DNA of 64,000 bases from Taenia hydatigena (GCA_036345935.2 JADWOT020000007.1:4945471-5009470); one strand, 5' to 3'; shown: positions 12,431 through 23,968, counted from the first letter of the stretch. The notes: generated from the letters alone by a model not told the origin. Translations and numbers: made by a program.

Positions 12431-13194
12431 AGTGCCTACATTTTGCGCTCCCCTATCACGTCATTTTCATAGCTAATTTTAATATGTTGGTCCTTTTGTC
12501 AATCTTTCGCAACCTCTAGCAAGCATGAGTGGTCGCAGCTTAGTCAAACAAAGCATGTTTCGGATCTCACCACTTGTAGGCTGATCGTACTTCTCCAATG
12601 CTTGCGCCTGCTTGAATATATTATCAAATTGTGTTGCTGTAAACGTATGACACCACGACTCCGCAAGCTATGCCTTGAGGAAACCAAGGCCTACTCAGTT
12701 AACCAGCCAGAACACCACTTAAGTTTGAAGATAGACCAAGCGCACACGCTTAAAATTGTGGTTAATTGTTAACTTAAGGCAACAACAGGGTCCAATGGTT
12801 CTGCGGTATGCCTTTGTCTTGAGGTGCAAAAGTTATCGGACCCAAATTTTGGTTGAACCCGACACCTGATTTGTACTTGGTAGTTATCTGGTAAACGCGT
12901 CTTAAAGTTCTTGGATCACTGCTTAGTTAGATTTTTGTTGGTCGCTACTTTATCTGAAGCTCTTTGGAAGCGATTCCCCTTTACATCCTGCCATTTGCAC
13001 AAACAGGACTAAAATTGCTATTCAGGGTCATCAAGTTGATTGTAAAAATGACTTTCTTCGATGTTAACTTACCGATATTATTGCAAAATAAGATCAATTA
13101 AGCTTTACATTTGATCCAAATTTCATTCCTGATCAACCTTAGATGATTATTACGTACAGTTGCCTGCACACCTTCTAATATTTGAGTGAACAGG
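12431..13194. other. Unannotated stretch
   Basis: No recognisable gene was found. Similarity to the 18590-18640 flank of the other R7 copy persists weakly up to about 12470, around an ACGCAAAATGTA-like block, then fades. Nothing else was seen. Confidence 0.4.
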
Positions 13195-14450
13195 TGGTTA
13201 TTGCGTCAAAACCAAACGTCTGGGAGTGCCTTTCTTACCGATTGGGGAGGCCAATCAGGTAGGGGTGACAAAGTCGTGACTGACGTGTCATGCCAAACAT
13301 TGAGTGAGGGCTGCGGCATCCTCTCTCTAAAGGGCTGGATAAGATAACCACACCCGAGGCGTGTGTGCGCCAGTGTCAATGTCTGGCCGGTCACTGCGCC
13401 TCGTCTACGGCGTTAAAATGAATTTGCAGCAATCATTGGACCCCATATTGATAATGAAGAAACTATGTGCTGCAGTTCCGACTGATGGACTGTATTCAGA
13501 AGCAGCCTCATCGCTGCTACTTTTAATTGATTTATAGTTAGCGCATTTGACATCTCCTTTATCTTAATCGAAGTCTTTTAAGAGAAAATGCCTACAGTGC
13601 ATAAACTTAGACTTTCTAAAGTGAGCGCGTAAGTATCTGCACTACACTGATGGCAGATAGAAACAAAGAATAATGTCTTGTGCATTTTGCAAATCAATGT
13701 GTCAAAATTTTGACGGCCTGGATACGCATTAGACGGCTTGTGTTTTTCGCATAGCCAAGGCTTTTACTGTTTTAAAACGATAGTATCGCACATGCGATAG
13801 CACATTTCGACCAGTTAGAGGAAGACGGACGCCCAGTTTTTGGCGAGTTGTTGAATGCCTTTCCTTCTGCTAACTTTGTATTCCAGTGGCACAAACAAGT
13901 AAGTAAACAACATTGAATCTTAACAGAGCACAGTTTCTTGCTTAATTTCATAGAATGCTCCCCTTAAACTTACGCGTCAACTGTTGTAGACCAAAAAATA
14001 TTACATTGTCCATTTAGTGAATTTATATGGCAAATAATGGAATCATTAGTTTAGAAAGTCCAAATACGAATCCCATGGCCCGATTCTTTGTCAATAAATT
14101 TTTACTTTACCGATGAGCTTTGTTAGACATCCCTAAGGTTATCTGACCACCACCACACGCCCTCCATTACTCTGTGGAGCAGTGAGTTTGACGGTTGTGA
14201 AGGCAATAATGGAATAGTTTAGTTAAGTCGAGTTGTTCAATCTGGTTGCTCGTCATTCTTTTATCAAATCGCATTTCTCAACTTTGGGCAGCTACTAGGA
14301 TGCATCTGCCAGGATGTGGTTTAACGAGGTAACGAAGATGGTCACATGTCGTGAATACAGAGCCGGTTATTTGGTGGATGTTTGAATGCATTTGAGAAAG
14401 GCCAATGATTGCCTTGGGGTAATCGTAACAGCATGGGAGACAAATGATTG
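13195..14450 (+). repeat. Dispersed repeat R8, copy 1
   Basis: About 1.25 kb aligns collinearly with the reverse complement of 34190-35400. Landmarks are a CAAACGTC start block, ACATTGAGTGAGG, CACACCCGAGGCGTGTG (13349-13365), TGTCAATGTC, TAAAATGAAT, CCGACTGAT, TCATCGCTGCTA, GTCTTTTAAG, CATGCGATA, GGAATAGTTTAG, and CACATCCTGGCAGATGCA at the far end (reverse strand). Alignment is roughly 70-80 percent with indels. The part from 13379 to about 13532 keeps one frame open in both copies, including YGVKMN here and YGIKMN there. Substitutions are not concentrated at third positions, so the sequence appears to have decayed neutrally. It is either an old transposable element or a duplicated gene fragment. 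Confidence 0.75.
13784..13898 (+). pseudogene. Exon-like segment inside R8 copy 1
   Basis: An open stretch of about 38 codons starts just after an AG preceded by a weak pyrimidine tract and ends at a consensus donor, CAA followed by GTAAGT. The translation is non-repetitive and well mixed (IAHAIAHF, then GRPVFGELLNAF, then FQWHK). The related strand of R8 copy 2 has THAI at the matching place, then loses the frame by a small indel. I cannot name the protein. It may be a relic exon of whatever R8 once was; chance is not excluded. Confidence 0.2.
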
Positions 14451-15749
14451 AATGGATGAATGCGTTATGGGTGTAGCGAGGACGTGATTTTGCGATGTAT
14501 GGAAAGTGGAGGTAATGCTGGGCATAGGAATAATTTATGACCAGGTTTATCAGGCCGATAAATGTAGGATAAGCTGAAATACAACGGACACCTTCTTCGG
14601 CTGGGAGAATGTACGCATTGGGAGTCATTTTGAACCCCACCAATCGTTTGACGAACCGTCCCACCTTAACATCGAATCACATGCACATAAAAGAACTGTA
14701 TCATCTGTGTAGTTTTCATTTTATGGGTGGGCCACTAACCTTTTTGTGCGCTAAATGAATAGGCCACGTCAAATTCTGTAATTTTTCCCGAATTCCTCAA
14801 CAATAAAACAGCAATTTTACATCCGATCTCTAGTGCGAAACTTAATTTGTTTGGCCAAACCAGGATACATCCCTTTTGGGGGTTCCCTTTCCAAACCGCG
14901 ATTACCTGCTTTTGTGGATAGCTATAAAAATAAAAATTCATTGCTATTAGTATTTTATAGTTTTTCTTTTATCCCTCTACCAATTTTTCTCATTCGCGAA
15001 TAGCTGTCTCTTACAAAGAAAGACGCTATCGTAGCACAAAGTGCATTTCATTTCCACTCACAATGGCAAGTGGAAACGCTGAGAGCGGACCTATTTTGAG
15101 TATCTCTAACCGATATGTCAAGCATTGACACCGAGCACCTGCATGCATTAGGCAAAGTGTGATGAAGAATCAAGTTTTCACTTAACCTGAGTAGTCCAGT
15201 TTTAGTCTAGAATAGGTTCCATTAATTGGAGACAATATGGCTAAGAATATTGTCTTGCCCAACCTTGTCTCAACTTGTGTGTGTGCGTGCATGTGTATTT
15301 TGTTGTTAGTTCTAGATGGAAAGCCTTGGTAGAGAAGGCAATAGAGCATTATTTGTCATTGAAAAAGAATGAGTTCATAGTGAATGCTTTTAAGAAGGGA
15401 AGCGGTTGGGGTGTCAAGAGTATTGCGGTGGCTTAGAGTGCTCTTTTTAATTTACCTTAACAGAATACTGCAATACATCTCACCTTATCGGCCTTCTTTG
15501 GCTCATATTTCGTTGTGTGGGCTTTCGCAACACACGTCGCCGCCCTGACACTGTACTGAGACATCGTTTTTTGAAAAGTTGGGGACGGATCTAGTTGAAG
15601 CACTGAGAGTTGGCGTGACCGCTCGTCAATGGGTCGAGTGGTCTCCCAATCTATCTGCCCACTTGTGCAATTTCGACGAAGGTGGGGCGTTGTCTTACAA
15701 ACTCCCAAATGTAAATCGCTTCTGACGTTGAAAGAAGTTGTTTTGCGTC
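14451..15749. other. Unannotated stretch with one weak exon-like segment
   Basis: The minus-strand frame at 14278-14664 (128 codons) starts here and runs into R8; it has no recognised domain. On the minus strand, a GC-richer 83-codon frame (15457-15708) crosses an AAG/GTGAGA donor-like site at 15484. No partner copy of this segment was found, and I would not call it a gene. Confidence 0.2.
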
Positions 15750-15989
15750 TTTCTACAACTTGGTCTAAAACTCAGTCTTACGGTGTGTGATTATTGTGAG
15801 GTCATCTAGGCGGGTGACAGGGACCAAAAATCAGGTGCATAGTGTATGGAAGCTGTCGTCGCATACTAATATTTGAGGTCTTGTTGCTCACCCTCTACTA
15901 CTTCTTTATGAGGCACTCCGACCCTGTAAATCTTATAATCGAATCAAATGATGCGGAAACCACATTTGGCTTGCCTTTCATTCTAACTT

Positions 15990-16110
15990 CCTCCACCAAA
16001 TAAACAGCTTTCACGTACTGAACTGTGGGCATTGAAATAAGTTTGTTAGTGAAAAAAAAGAAAACGGACGCCAGCCTCGGCGCAAAAGTGTGTAAGAAGC
16101 TATTAACAAG
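15990..16110 (-). pseudogene. Fossil coding segment in R3 copy A
   Basis: The minus-strand frame reads AVYLVEEVRMKGKPNVV within a 76-codon opening. The matching part of R3 copy B (50832-50945) reads DGYLLEEVGMKGNSKVV in the same relative frame before a stop. The shared YL-EEV-MKG-VV pattern shows that the two derive from one sequence and hints that it was once coding. The rest of the frame has diverged, and I do not recognise the protein. Confidence 0.3.
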
Positions 16111-16311
16111 AGGAGTGCAGTTAATCAAATCAGTTTTAAAAATAAATTCAAATACACGGAAAGACTAGTCTGTTATTGGTGAGCATAAAAGGGCAATTTA
16201 TAAATACATTCACGAAAACAATAGTGAAAATCACAAAGTTAAAAGCAGTCAATAATCGCGGCAGAGAAGAACGTGATTAACTACACATCATCAAAAGCGT
16301 TATCATCATTT

Positions 16312-16512
16312 TTATGGGACACGACGTTGTTGGGATACTAGCGAAGTTGTGGATTGTAGACTAGGCGAATACTGAAGATTGCGCGCAGTACAGCTCCGAA
16401 AAAAGAATAACACTGCTCTTGTGCGGTCCTTCATGATTGGCCATATTCGTTCATAGTCCTTTTGATCTCTGTATTTACGCTCCTTAATTTCATCTACTCG
16501 AGATCCGTACAA
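16312..16512 (-). pseudogene. Second fossil frame in R3 copy A
   Basis: A 66-codon minus frame contains YGSRVDEIKERKYRDQKDYE. The corresponding plus frame in R3 copy B (50200-50367) contains YGPRAGKIK and RDRMDRE at matching positions, with no indel over about 100 nt. Amino-acid identity is lower than nucleotide identity, so this shows common ancestry rather than selection on the protein. The protein is unrecognised. Confidence 0.25.
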
Positions 16513-16641
16513 CGATGTGTAGTATGTGGAAAGGAATGATGAATTCGGTAAAAGACTTGGCAGACAAACGTAAGAAGTAGGCAGGAAAGTTATAATGCGG
16601 TAAGAAGGGGCTGGTTGAGCTGGCGGAGGAGCGCGAAGCTG

Positions 16642-16722
16642 GACGCGGTGGTCGAGTGGTTAAAGCGATGGGCCGCTAATCCACTGGCTCTCCAAGCATG
16701 AGTTTGAATCATATCTGCATCG
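16642..16722 (+). pseudogene. Serine(GCT) tRNA-like sequence in R3 copy A
   Basis: It starts GACGCGG, has the box A-type TGGTCGAGTGGTTAAAG, and carries the loop CCGCTAA, giving a GCT anticodon as in tRNA-Ser(GCT). A long variable arm and a T loop TTTGAAT follow, and the acceptor strand CTGCATC still pairs with six of seven bases. The T stem has mismatches and the first T of the T loop context has drifted. The sequence immediately 3' (GACATTCTTTTTGACC) is also shared with the R3 copy B Ser-like module, so the tRNA is part of the repeat and not an independent insertion. Confidence 0.6.
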
Positions 16723-17754
16723 TGACGACATTCTTTTTGACCTTCACACAGAGCCATGTACAAAATTTATTTTGCTTCATATTTGTTGCCCCCTTAGAAT
16801 ATTGCTGACCATATATGCTCGTGTAGAGGCGTGTGCAGAAGGGTCAATAGCAAAACAGTACTACTGATGCCCGCCATGACCTATGGTAGAACCGAAGACG
16901 CCTAAATTCTTAATCAAACACTCTCATAACTAGACTACCGCAGCTCTATTAGATTTTAATCGACTGCATTGTGGGCCCAGATGGCCGTCCATAATTAGCG
17001 TTAATGTACTCATCGCGCTGTAGTGTTAACAATACCCACCGCACTGTTCTGATGGGTGCTCACGTGCGTCAAATTAGCTGCCCAAGCATGCTAATCATTC
17101 CAAATGGGCCATGTATTCTGCCATAAGAATTACAGATTCCCAGGGCTAGACGCTACTGACTGAGAATACGACTTTTGGGAGACGCTCCAGATTCTAGATG
17201 GCATCGGTCGTTGAGTTCTAATTCCGAAGGGTGGGTAATATTGAGCGAGTGTTCACAAGAGTAATGACGCAGACACCAATTCTAGCTAAAAATGTATTTA
17301 CTCTGTAGCAGTTCGTATCACCTGGTCGACCAATTGAAAGCTGTTTGCACTTAGCGTGTTTGATCGTGTTTTGAGGATGTGAGCAGGTGGAAAAAAACAT
17401 GAAAATACATGAGCGAATTCAGTCTCCGAACTGCACAAAAGCAGCGGAACATAATAACAGATTAATTCGTAAGCACAGAAATGCATCAAAAGCCACCTCT
17501 GACTTTAAGCGCCTTCCAATTAAGTGCTGTAAAACATAGATTTCTAGTGCTTTACCACATTCATCCATCAACTCCGAGCGGAGTCATAGGAACGTGCACG
17601 GACACAAAAACATAATCTCATGCAAAAGGTACTCGGCTTCAAAAGTACGGTAATTCTGAATCCTAGAGAAAGCCTTGGAAAGCAATGCTAGCACTGATTA
17701 GGTAAATGAGAGGCCGGGAATGATGATAGTGACCTTAGTCGTCAAGTGGGCAGT

Positions 17755-17826
17755 GGACTCAGCCGGAACTTGAACCCGGGACCTCTCGCATCCGAAGCGA
17801 AAAGCGTGCTTCTAGACCTCTGAGCT
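17755..17826 (-). pseudogene. Proline(CGG) tRNA-like sequence in R3 copy A
   Basis: The minus strand reads GCTCAGAGGTCTAG at the 5' end, has an anticodon loop TTCGGAT (anticodon CGG), the variable segment GAGAGGTCC, and a T arm CCGGG/TTCAAGT/TCCGG. The 3' acceptor CTGAGTC pairs with most of AGCTCAG. It is close to the tRNA-Pro at 24928 but has a disturbed D arm. It lies divergently about 54 bp from the Arg-like module at 17881. Copy B of R3 has the equivalent module at 48819-48889. Confidence 0.6.
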
Positions 17827-17880
17827 GCGCTGCCATTGTAAACAATTAAAAATAATACTTTAATTTTAGCCCAAAAGTTA

Positions 17881-17953
17881 GTCTTGGTGATCTAATGGAT
17901 AAGGCGTTGGATTTCTAAGCCGAAGATTGTGAGCTTGAGTACAACCCAGGCTG
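17881..17953 (+). pseudogene. Arginine(TCT) tRNA-like sequence in R3 copy A
   Basis: GTCTTGG begins the acceptor arm. The D-arm segment GATCTAATGGATAAGG matches tRNA-Arg, and the loop TTTCTAA gives a TCT anticodon. The T arm is damaged (GAGCTTGAGTACAACC). The acceptor strands pair with five or six of seven bases, counting G-T pairs. It is transcribed away from the Pro-like module. The equivalent in R3 copy B is 48709-48781 on the minus strand. Confidence 0.55.
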
Positions 17954-18639
17954 GACTGTCCATCGCCGAGGTTACCTAGAGTTGAAAAGAGGTGAGCATT
18001 GATAGGTCGATTATCCCTACACCTTGTGGTGAGTAATAATGCTGATCATCTAAAACCGAAGTAGAGGTCGGCGAGGTATGGTGACGCATTTACGTTCTCG
18101 TCCAGAAAATATCGGATACATAAAAGATGCGCACTTGTCAATCGCGCTCACTAATTGGTGCATGTTTACACGACTGATTTTGGGTAAAATTTGACCTTGA
18201 CCAAAAGACGCCAGCATCGATAAGCCGACAAATGCTACAAGAGAAAGCCTCTCATTGTCAGCACGGCTGTATGAGACCTCGAGTTGTCACAGTGCTGAGT
18301 GCAGAAATTGTGCGTAACAGGTTCAAAGTATGCCAAACTTTGTTGGTAGTCACCAAGAGGGCGAGCACGGCTGAGGTGGTGCATCCCTACAAACAAGGCG
18401 TCTCCTCGACGACACAGAGCCAACAGTGGCAATAGATTCTGATAAATATTTAAACGGAAGCATTTGGTCTGCAAATGTAGAATGGACAACACCTTTTGTT
18501 TGGAAACGCTACAATCATTCAAGCGATTTGTACTTACAAAATCGGCAAAAAGTGCTAGGGATAATCGACAAGCAGAAACAAAGCAATTTAATTAGTTAGG
18601 GAAATAATGGAATATGTGAACGCAAAATGTAAACATTTC

Positions 18640-18830
18640 CATGAAAGGTAAATAAAACGAAGAAAGTGAACAGGTGGGAGGGGAACTATGAATGTTAAAC
18701 AGAGAATAGGTATTGTGGCATGCAAAATAAGAGGGAAGGGTGTAGTGTATGGGGAAAATTATAGGCTATGTGGCAATGAGGAGGAGTGATGTCAAGTAAG
18801 CTGAAAGTTGTTAAGTAGCACTGCCGAAAC
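18640..18830 (+). repeat. Repeat R7, copy 2
   Basis: This is the counterpart of 12240-12430 in inverted orientation. It begins immediately after the outer end of R3 copy A. A poorly resolved tRNA-like segment may follow at about 18845-18912 on the minus strand. R3 copy B is not followed by R7 at the corresponding side, so R7 and R3 are separable units. Confidence 0.5.
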
Positions 18831-21800
18831 CGATGCGATGCAGCACTTGCAACTCTGAGCTCAAGTTACATACGATGCCGGTTCTGCCACTCGCCCGGGG
18901 ACCGACAAATTCACTATGACTCTTGCCGCATCCATCGATCCATGCAACCGCAGCTAGGTGGTTGTTGCACAATAACTAGTTAAGGCATAAAATTGACCTT
19001 TGGTGCCATAACTTAGAGATAATAGGGGGACAACATTGGTGTGATCTTTGATGGCGCAAAAGTTCCATTTACAGTACGAAATCTTTTAAAGTGATTTAAA
19101 TAAATATTGCAACATTCAAATCTCACGTTAACAAGGACATACATCGTCAAAAATTATCTGTGTTTTAATTAGCTTTATCCAGGTGTCTGCATTCGTCGGT
19201 AATTACCAACTTTACTGCTTGCGAACTACTATCCACCAGCTCATACTGAGCTGCAGGTTGCATACTCGTTTACTAAGGGTTCAAGTATATTAGATCAAGC
19301 ATACTCCTTTGCCTGATTTCATAGCGAGCGCCATACGACCGTAGGGGAAAGGGTATTTGTGGAAGAAAGCTAATTTATCTAACATCCCAGGACAAGGTTG
19401 CTATTTGTAAACTAAGTCAAGAGCACGAAACGTGGGTAAAAGAGTAGAATCTAAGCCACTAAACCGATTCAAATATTCAAAAGTAGCATTTGCCACTAAA
19501 CGCCTGCCAAATTTGGTTGGAAACAAGTCGCCGTTGTCATAAATATACCTCTGGCTGTGTCACCTCTCGTAAGATCCCATGCCAGACTGGAGAATCGATC
19601 TTACCGTCTTTGGCGATTATTGAGGATAGAAAACGGGATCGGCATCAAAACAACCTAAGCAGAAAATCGCAGAGTCCCATCCCTCTTGTAATATTCATTA
19701 TGTGGGCCAACGAACCGCCTTCATTCCCAGACACGTTCCTTAGCCATGGTAAGCCATGTTTAATTAAACATCTTGCTTGTGTCTGGAGTTAAAGACTGGC
19801 AAAGATAGTTCGCGGGTATTTGTTAAAGGCCGAATTCATTGCAACGTTTTCAATTCAGCATTGATGCAGAAAAAAAAATCGTGATCCCAATCCGGCTCTT
19901 AGTGCCAGGGAATGTCAAACTAAGTCTGTTATTAGTTAGGCAGTGCATTCATGCATGTGCGTTAAACATGTTGAGTTTGCGTTCCTTCATGTTAAGTGAG
20001 AGATTCTCTCACAGGAAGCAAAAAGATTTGGACCTAAAAGCAGCTAAGGGACAGAAAAGTGGGAGGGATTGGACTTGTTGCACTGATTTCCTATCCCATG
20101 TGCCATGCCGCTGGCTTCCCAAGAAAGTCAATTCTACCGGTGTTACAATAAAATGGGCTTGCAAATCTCGTCGCTAATAAAAGTCGGAATCAATTGATAA
20201 GACGTGTTGATGTAAATTGTATTGGCATTTGTGGAAAAGGTGTACTGAAATGTTAATTAACAGGTGATTGATTGACGAGTTAAAGGAAGAAGAGGAGTAA
20301 AATGGATCGAATTCACCTGCACTCTGCGTGGTTTAGTAGCTATCAACCCTGGCAATGGCGATGACGACTGGTGATGACGGTTTATTGCATAATAGTAGAA
20401 CACCCAGCGCTTTTACCGAAAGTTACAGTGCACCAGGAGTGCTGCTTTCGGATGACTGCATACCATATTATTTGTTTTTCCAAGTAGCAGAACCAAAATT
20501 ACACGCTAGTGGTTATTTATGTAATTACTTGCCGTTTGAGGCTATCTGATCAGATCGGAGGTGGTTCATCAAAAAATATACACGTTCACAAGGCTAGAAG
20601 CTGTAACAAAGAGCGAACGGCATGCAAAATGATACCTTGAGGATATTTTCATGGAAAAAACATCGATCACGCTCCAGCACTGTATGCCTGGTGTGGAAGG
20701 GTGGAGCGCTCAGCATTTACGTGTCGCCAGAGAGCCAGTTAGCGCTGCGACACTTAGGTTTGAGAAGGTTGCTCTTCTTCCGTTGCAAAGCAACACAAAC
20801 GACAGTTGGCTTCCAGTGGTGGCAATGGTCCACGCTGAGGCAAAGTCACTTTACTAGCCACAAGGTCTTCCAGCTCTACGTACCCATTAGCTAGAACGAG
20901 AGCATAAACCAGAATAGCGAGAAGTTGAAATGGGCCTCTACAGTTTTGGTGGACAGGATTGTAGCAACCCCCAAATAAATATGCTAAATTCATGCTTTTA
21001 ACATAATCAATCATCAAAAGACCTCAAAATAAATCCGCACATCAGTGCATCTATCCATTTCTCCAACTTATTCCACAACATGCACCACCAAATAATCGCC
21101 AATCATGGTTTTGTGGATCATAAGTTTTGCCACCTCAACTTTGCTCAGAGTTCCATGGCATGTGCCACAAACATGTCCTAACATGAAAAGAATGAGCTGC
21201 TTATTTGCCATTAAAAATATTTATCTGACATAGACCGCAAAATGATCCGAAGTCTCATTACCTCATTACACTTCCTACCTTCATTACAATTGTCTATATT
21301 TATCCACGATAACGTCCACTTATCCCCTGACACACATGCACACACACCCAGACAGATTCCTTTTTTAATCTACAGGGAGCGGTCACAATCTCGTCTGCAC
21401 TCAGCCATTTCACATCAATCTACCCATGAGTTATTTCAGGTGCTCTTTACATAAGCGAAGTAAGGAGTAGGTGATGTATCACGCGCATGGAATCTGGCCG
21501 CTGACCAGTTGTTGAGATATTAGCTCCACCGTGGCTCAGTAAAAATGGGTGAGAATGCAAACAATAGGAGCCCCAATTTGGCGGCGACAATAGAGCAAGC
21601 AGATTAAGAGCGATTGCTAGCTACGAGAAGAAGATCTGTGGGACGGAAATCAATGCCAAGACGTGTGACAGCATAGGAGGAAGAAATAAAGGACGGGAGA
21701 AGGAAGATTCTATCAGGATGATAGAGCGTAAGGCGCCGCTGGAACAGAAGGGCAAATGGCACATTTATAGGCTTTGTGAACTTAAGCAAACGGGATATAG

Positions 21801-23204
21801 TGCAGAATATGGAGACCGGCATTTCCGCGACAAAGTGCTCGTAGGAGGAAACTGACTTGCAGGCTATCAAAGCCAACGATGTGAAACGCATGTAATGGTT
21901 GCGTATCGAAACCTGCAAGAGGCTCGTTTCAGGCTTTTAAGCTGATTGATGTCCACTTGGTTATAACTAGTCTGTCCTTCCTGAATTGACAAAATACTAT
22001 AAATCGAAATGGAGGAGAACAGACAGCCCACATCTCAGTAATATCGTATCACATAAGACTGTCCATTTGTATTTTAAGCATATATTTCGAATTAGCACTG
22101 CTATTATTATTGCCGTTGTTGTTATATGCACAGAAATATAATTAAGTAAGGAGGTGGTAGTTAGGAAGGACGAAAGTGTTACAGTGAAATTGTTAGTCAC
22201 CGCTATTAAGCAAATTGGGACAATTGCGAAATCCGGCCGCATGTAACTCACGCGCTTTCTTTTTGCTAAAGCGATTGTAACTTTTGCCATTTAAGATTGA
22301 ATGCATTTGAATTTGAACCCAAAAGCACAACGGGCACATCGTGTTTTAAAGCTGCTCTTGCAGACTTTGCACTCCTTTGTTTCGCTTTGTGATTGCAAGT
22401 TAAATTCCACCGATGCTGGCTACTATCACTACCAGCATAGCAATAGCTTTGTAATGCACCTACAGCTCGCATCCTTTAAAAGACTTCTGATGTTAAATCA
22501 ATTTAGCTAAATTTTATCGGGGATCCCTTATTCAGGGGCATTACTTTGCTCCCAAATGTTGCACCCAAGAGTTGTGCTTAACAATTCTTCCTTTTGTACC
22601 CAAATTCTAACATGCCATGAGCTAGTCCTTCTCTTTTACCGAGCTTTGTAATGCCTGTGTATAAGGGCTTTAAATGCACTTAAGCGAGTTAGCTACAGTA
22701 CAAAGGCGTTTTTTTGGAATGAATGCAAAAGATGATTGAATCTACAAGGGCTACGAAACATTTCGAATGAGACTATACCAGCAATACGAAATTGTCGAAA
22801 TGTAATGCAGAAAGGATGTAGGTAGACACTAGAAAGCAGCTTAATTTATTATTAATATTACTCAGCTCCATAATTTCCTTAACAACAATGTCCAGCGATG
22901 GAAAGAGATGATGTCTGATTGCAGACTACAACGCATCGTCTGCGATGCTCTTCATTTAACACCCATCTCAGAATGAGCAAGTCATGTAGCACTTAAACGA
23001 ATGACACCAGGAAACAAAAGAATGCAAATTCAGGAGCGAAAATGCTTTGACATGATGATGACGTCATGTTGTCATGAATGAAACATTTAAAGTCAAAGCG
23101 CCTTAAGTCATTTGGATGGAGTGGAATCAATTTCTCGACTATATTAGACTGCCGAGAAACCTTTAAGTTGTGAGCAGCGCTTAATGCACACCAAATTATT
23201 AATG
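18831..23204. other. Unannotated stretch
   Basis: No gene was recognised. The longest frames are at 19490-19792 plus, 19839-20177 plus (112 codons) and 21604-21918 minus (104 codons). None has a domain, a repeat partner in the window or convincing splice borders. A short GTT-type simple stretch lies near 22095-22125. Confidence 0.5.
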
Positions 23205-23968
23205 GGGTCCTGCAGAGAAGTGGAATTAATATTATCACATGAAAACTGAGCAAATGTAAAATTGTCCTCAGATCGCAGTCCATCATTCCTCCTACCGCCA
23301 TGCGCCATTGATAATTAGTCCAATTTTAGACACTGCTGTTTCACTCAGGTTGACCAAAAGGTTAAAATAGGAAATCACTTTGGAGCAAAAAAGATTCGTG
23401 CAGAGGACATCATGTATTATGATTCTGTTGCCTGCATAAAAGTGATGGCAGTAGTAGCAGTGGCGATGTAGTAGCGAAAGTAATGACAGAAGGAGAATAC
23501 AAGTTAGAGGTGTGCTACAGGCAACGGTAAGGGAGGATGGGGCAGGAAATAAGTGCTGATCCCGACTTGATTTGAACATGTAGCCTCCCGATCTGGAGTC
23601 ATAGTATGAAGAACTGTGTGGTGGACCAGTTGGCGTGCATGTTTCGTAAATACTATTTTAATTTGTGCGCTAGGAATGCTTTCTTAGGCGCTTAGGTTTG
23701 CAAGGCATTACTGCCTTAGGCCCTAAAATGCTGCTTCAACTCAATCACGCTTCCACAAACTGTAGCTCAAGTTGCTCCAAATCACAATGCTCGTCATTTA
23801 ACAACCCGTTCAATGTTGCACACAGTCGACGCTCTGACAGCTTTAGTTTTGATGACATCTACCAGTCCATTTCATGCCAACAAGCCACACGACTTCTGAG
23901 AAAAAGCTAAGTGTCTTTAAGATTCTTTAAATAAATGCACTCTAAGCCATGTCTTAACCCTCTTTAGG
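23205..23968 (-). repeat. Inverted repeat R4, left arm
   Basis: This aligns with the reverse complement of 27075-27880; about 3.1 kb separates the arms. From about 23288 to 23820 the arms are nearly identical: I count about seven differences over some 530 bp. A run of over 100 bp around 23580-23697 shows none. On both sides the similarity drops sharply to diverged but still homologous sequence with indels. The arm contains a Trp-like tRNA module (23557-23631, minus). An old pair of element copies whose centres were recently homogenised by gene conversion would explain this pattern. Confidence 0.9.
23557..23631 (-). pseudogene. Tryptophan tRNA-like module, left arm
   Basis: On the minus strand the 3' half matches tRNA-Trp(CCA): the anticodon loop segment GACTCCAGATC, then a T loop TTCAAAT and the acceptor end CGGGATC. 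The 5' half is much altered, and no matching GATCCCG 5' strand is present. The module is identical in the right arm. Long 95-codon frames that start in the T arm of both copies are by-products of this near identity. Confidence 0.5.

Larger units (their letters stand above)
15750..18580 (-). repeat. tRNA-bearing duplication R3, copy A
   Basis: This ~2.8 kb segment aligns, reversed, with 48100-51130 plus, and the order of blocks is kept throughout. It contains a Ser(GCT)-like tRNA (16642-16722, plus), a Pro(CGG)-like tRNA (17755-17826, minus) and an Arg(TCT)-like tRNA (17881-17953, plus), at the same relative places as in copy B. Between the tRNAs, shared blocks include CTTGTGAACACTCGCTCAAT, TTTGAAGCCGAG and CACAAGGT. 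Outside them are two fossil reading frames that also have counterparts in copy B. Divergence is substantial, with indels of tens to about 150 bases. No terminal repeats or polymerase frame were found. It could be a segmental duplication of an old tRNA cluster or a large tRNA-carrying mobile element. Confidence 0.8.

Noticed and set aside
14278..14664. 128-codon minus frame suspected as a membrane protein
   Set aside because: Only its last part overlaps R8, whose second copy does not keep the frame; no conserved motif, and the length is not significant.
17218..17400. Frame resembling one at 49284-49601 (GRPGDTN.. / GRPDGMN..), first taken as a protein family
   Set aside because: The similarity continues far outside the frames through all of R3, including stops and tRNA modules, so it is repeat homology rather than protein conservation.
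18845..18912. Possible Thr-like tRNA on the minus strand beside R7
   Set aside because: Box A-like GAGTGGCAGA and a T-arm-like GAGTTGCAAG are present, but the arms do not pair and the anticodon cannot be placed.
23292..23579. 95-codon frame almost identical to one at 27476-27763, looking like a conserved protein
   Set aside because: Both frames begin inside the Trp-like tRNA module and lie wholly within the nearly identical part of inverted repeat R4. Protein identity only reflects DNA identity.
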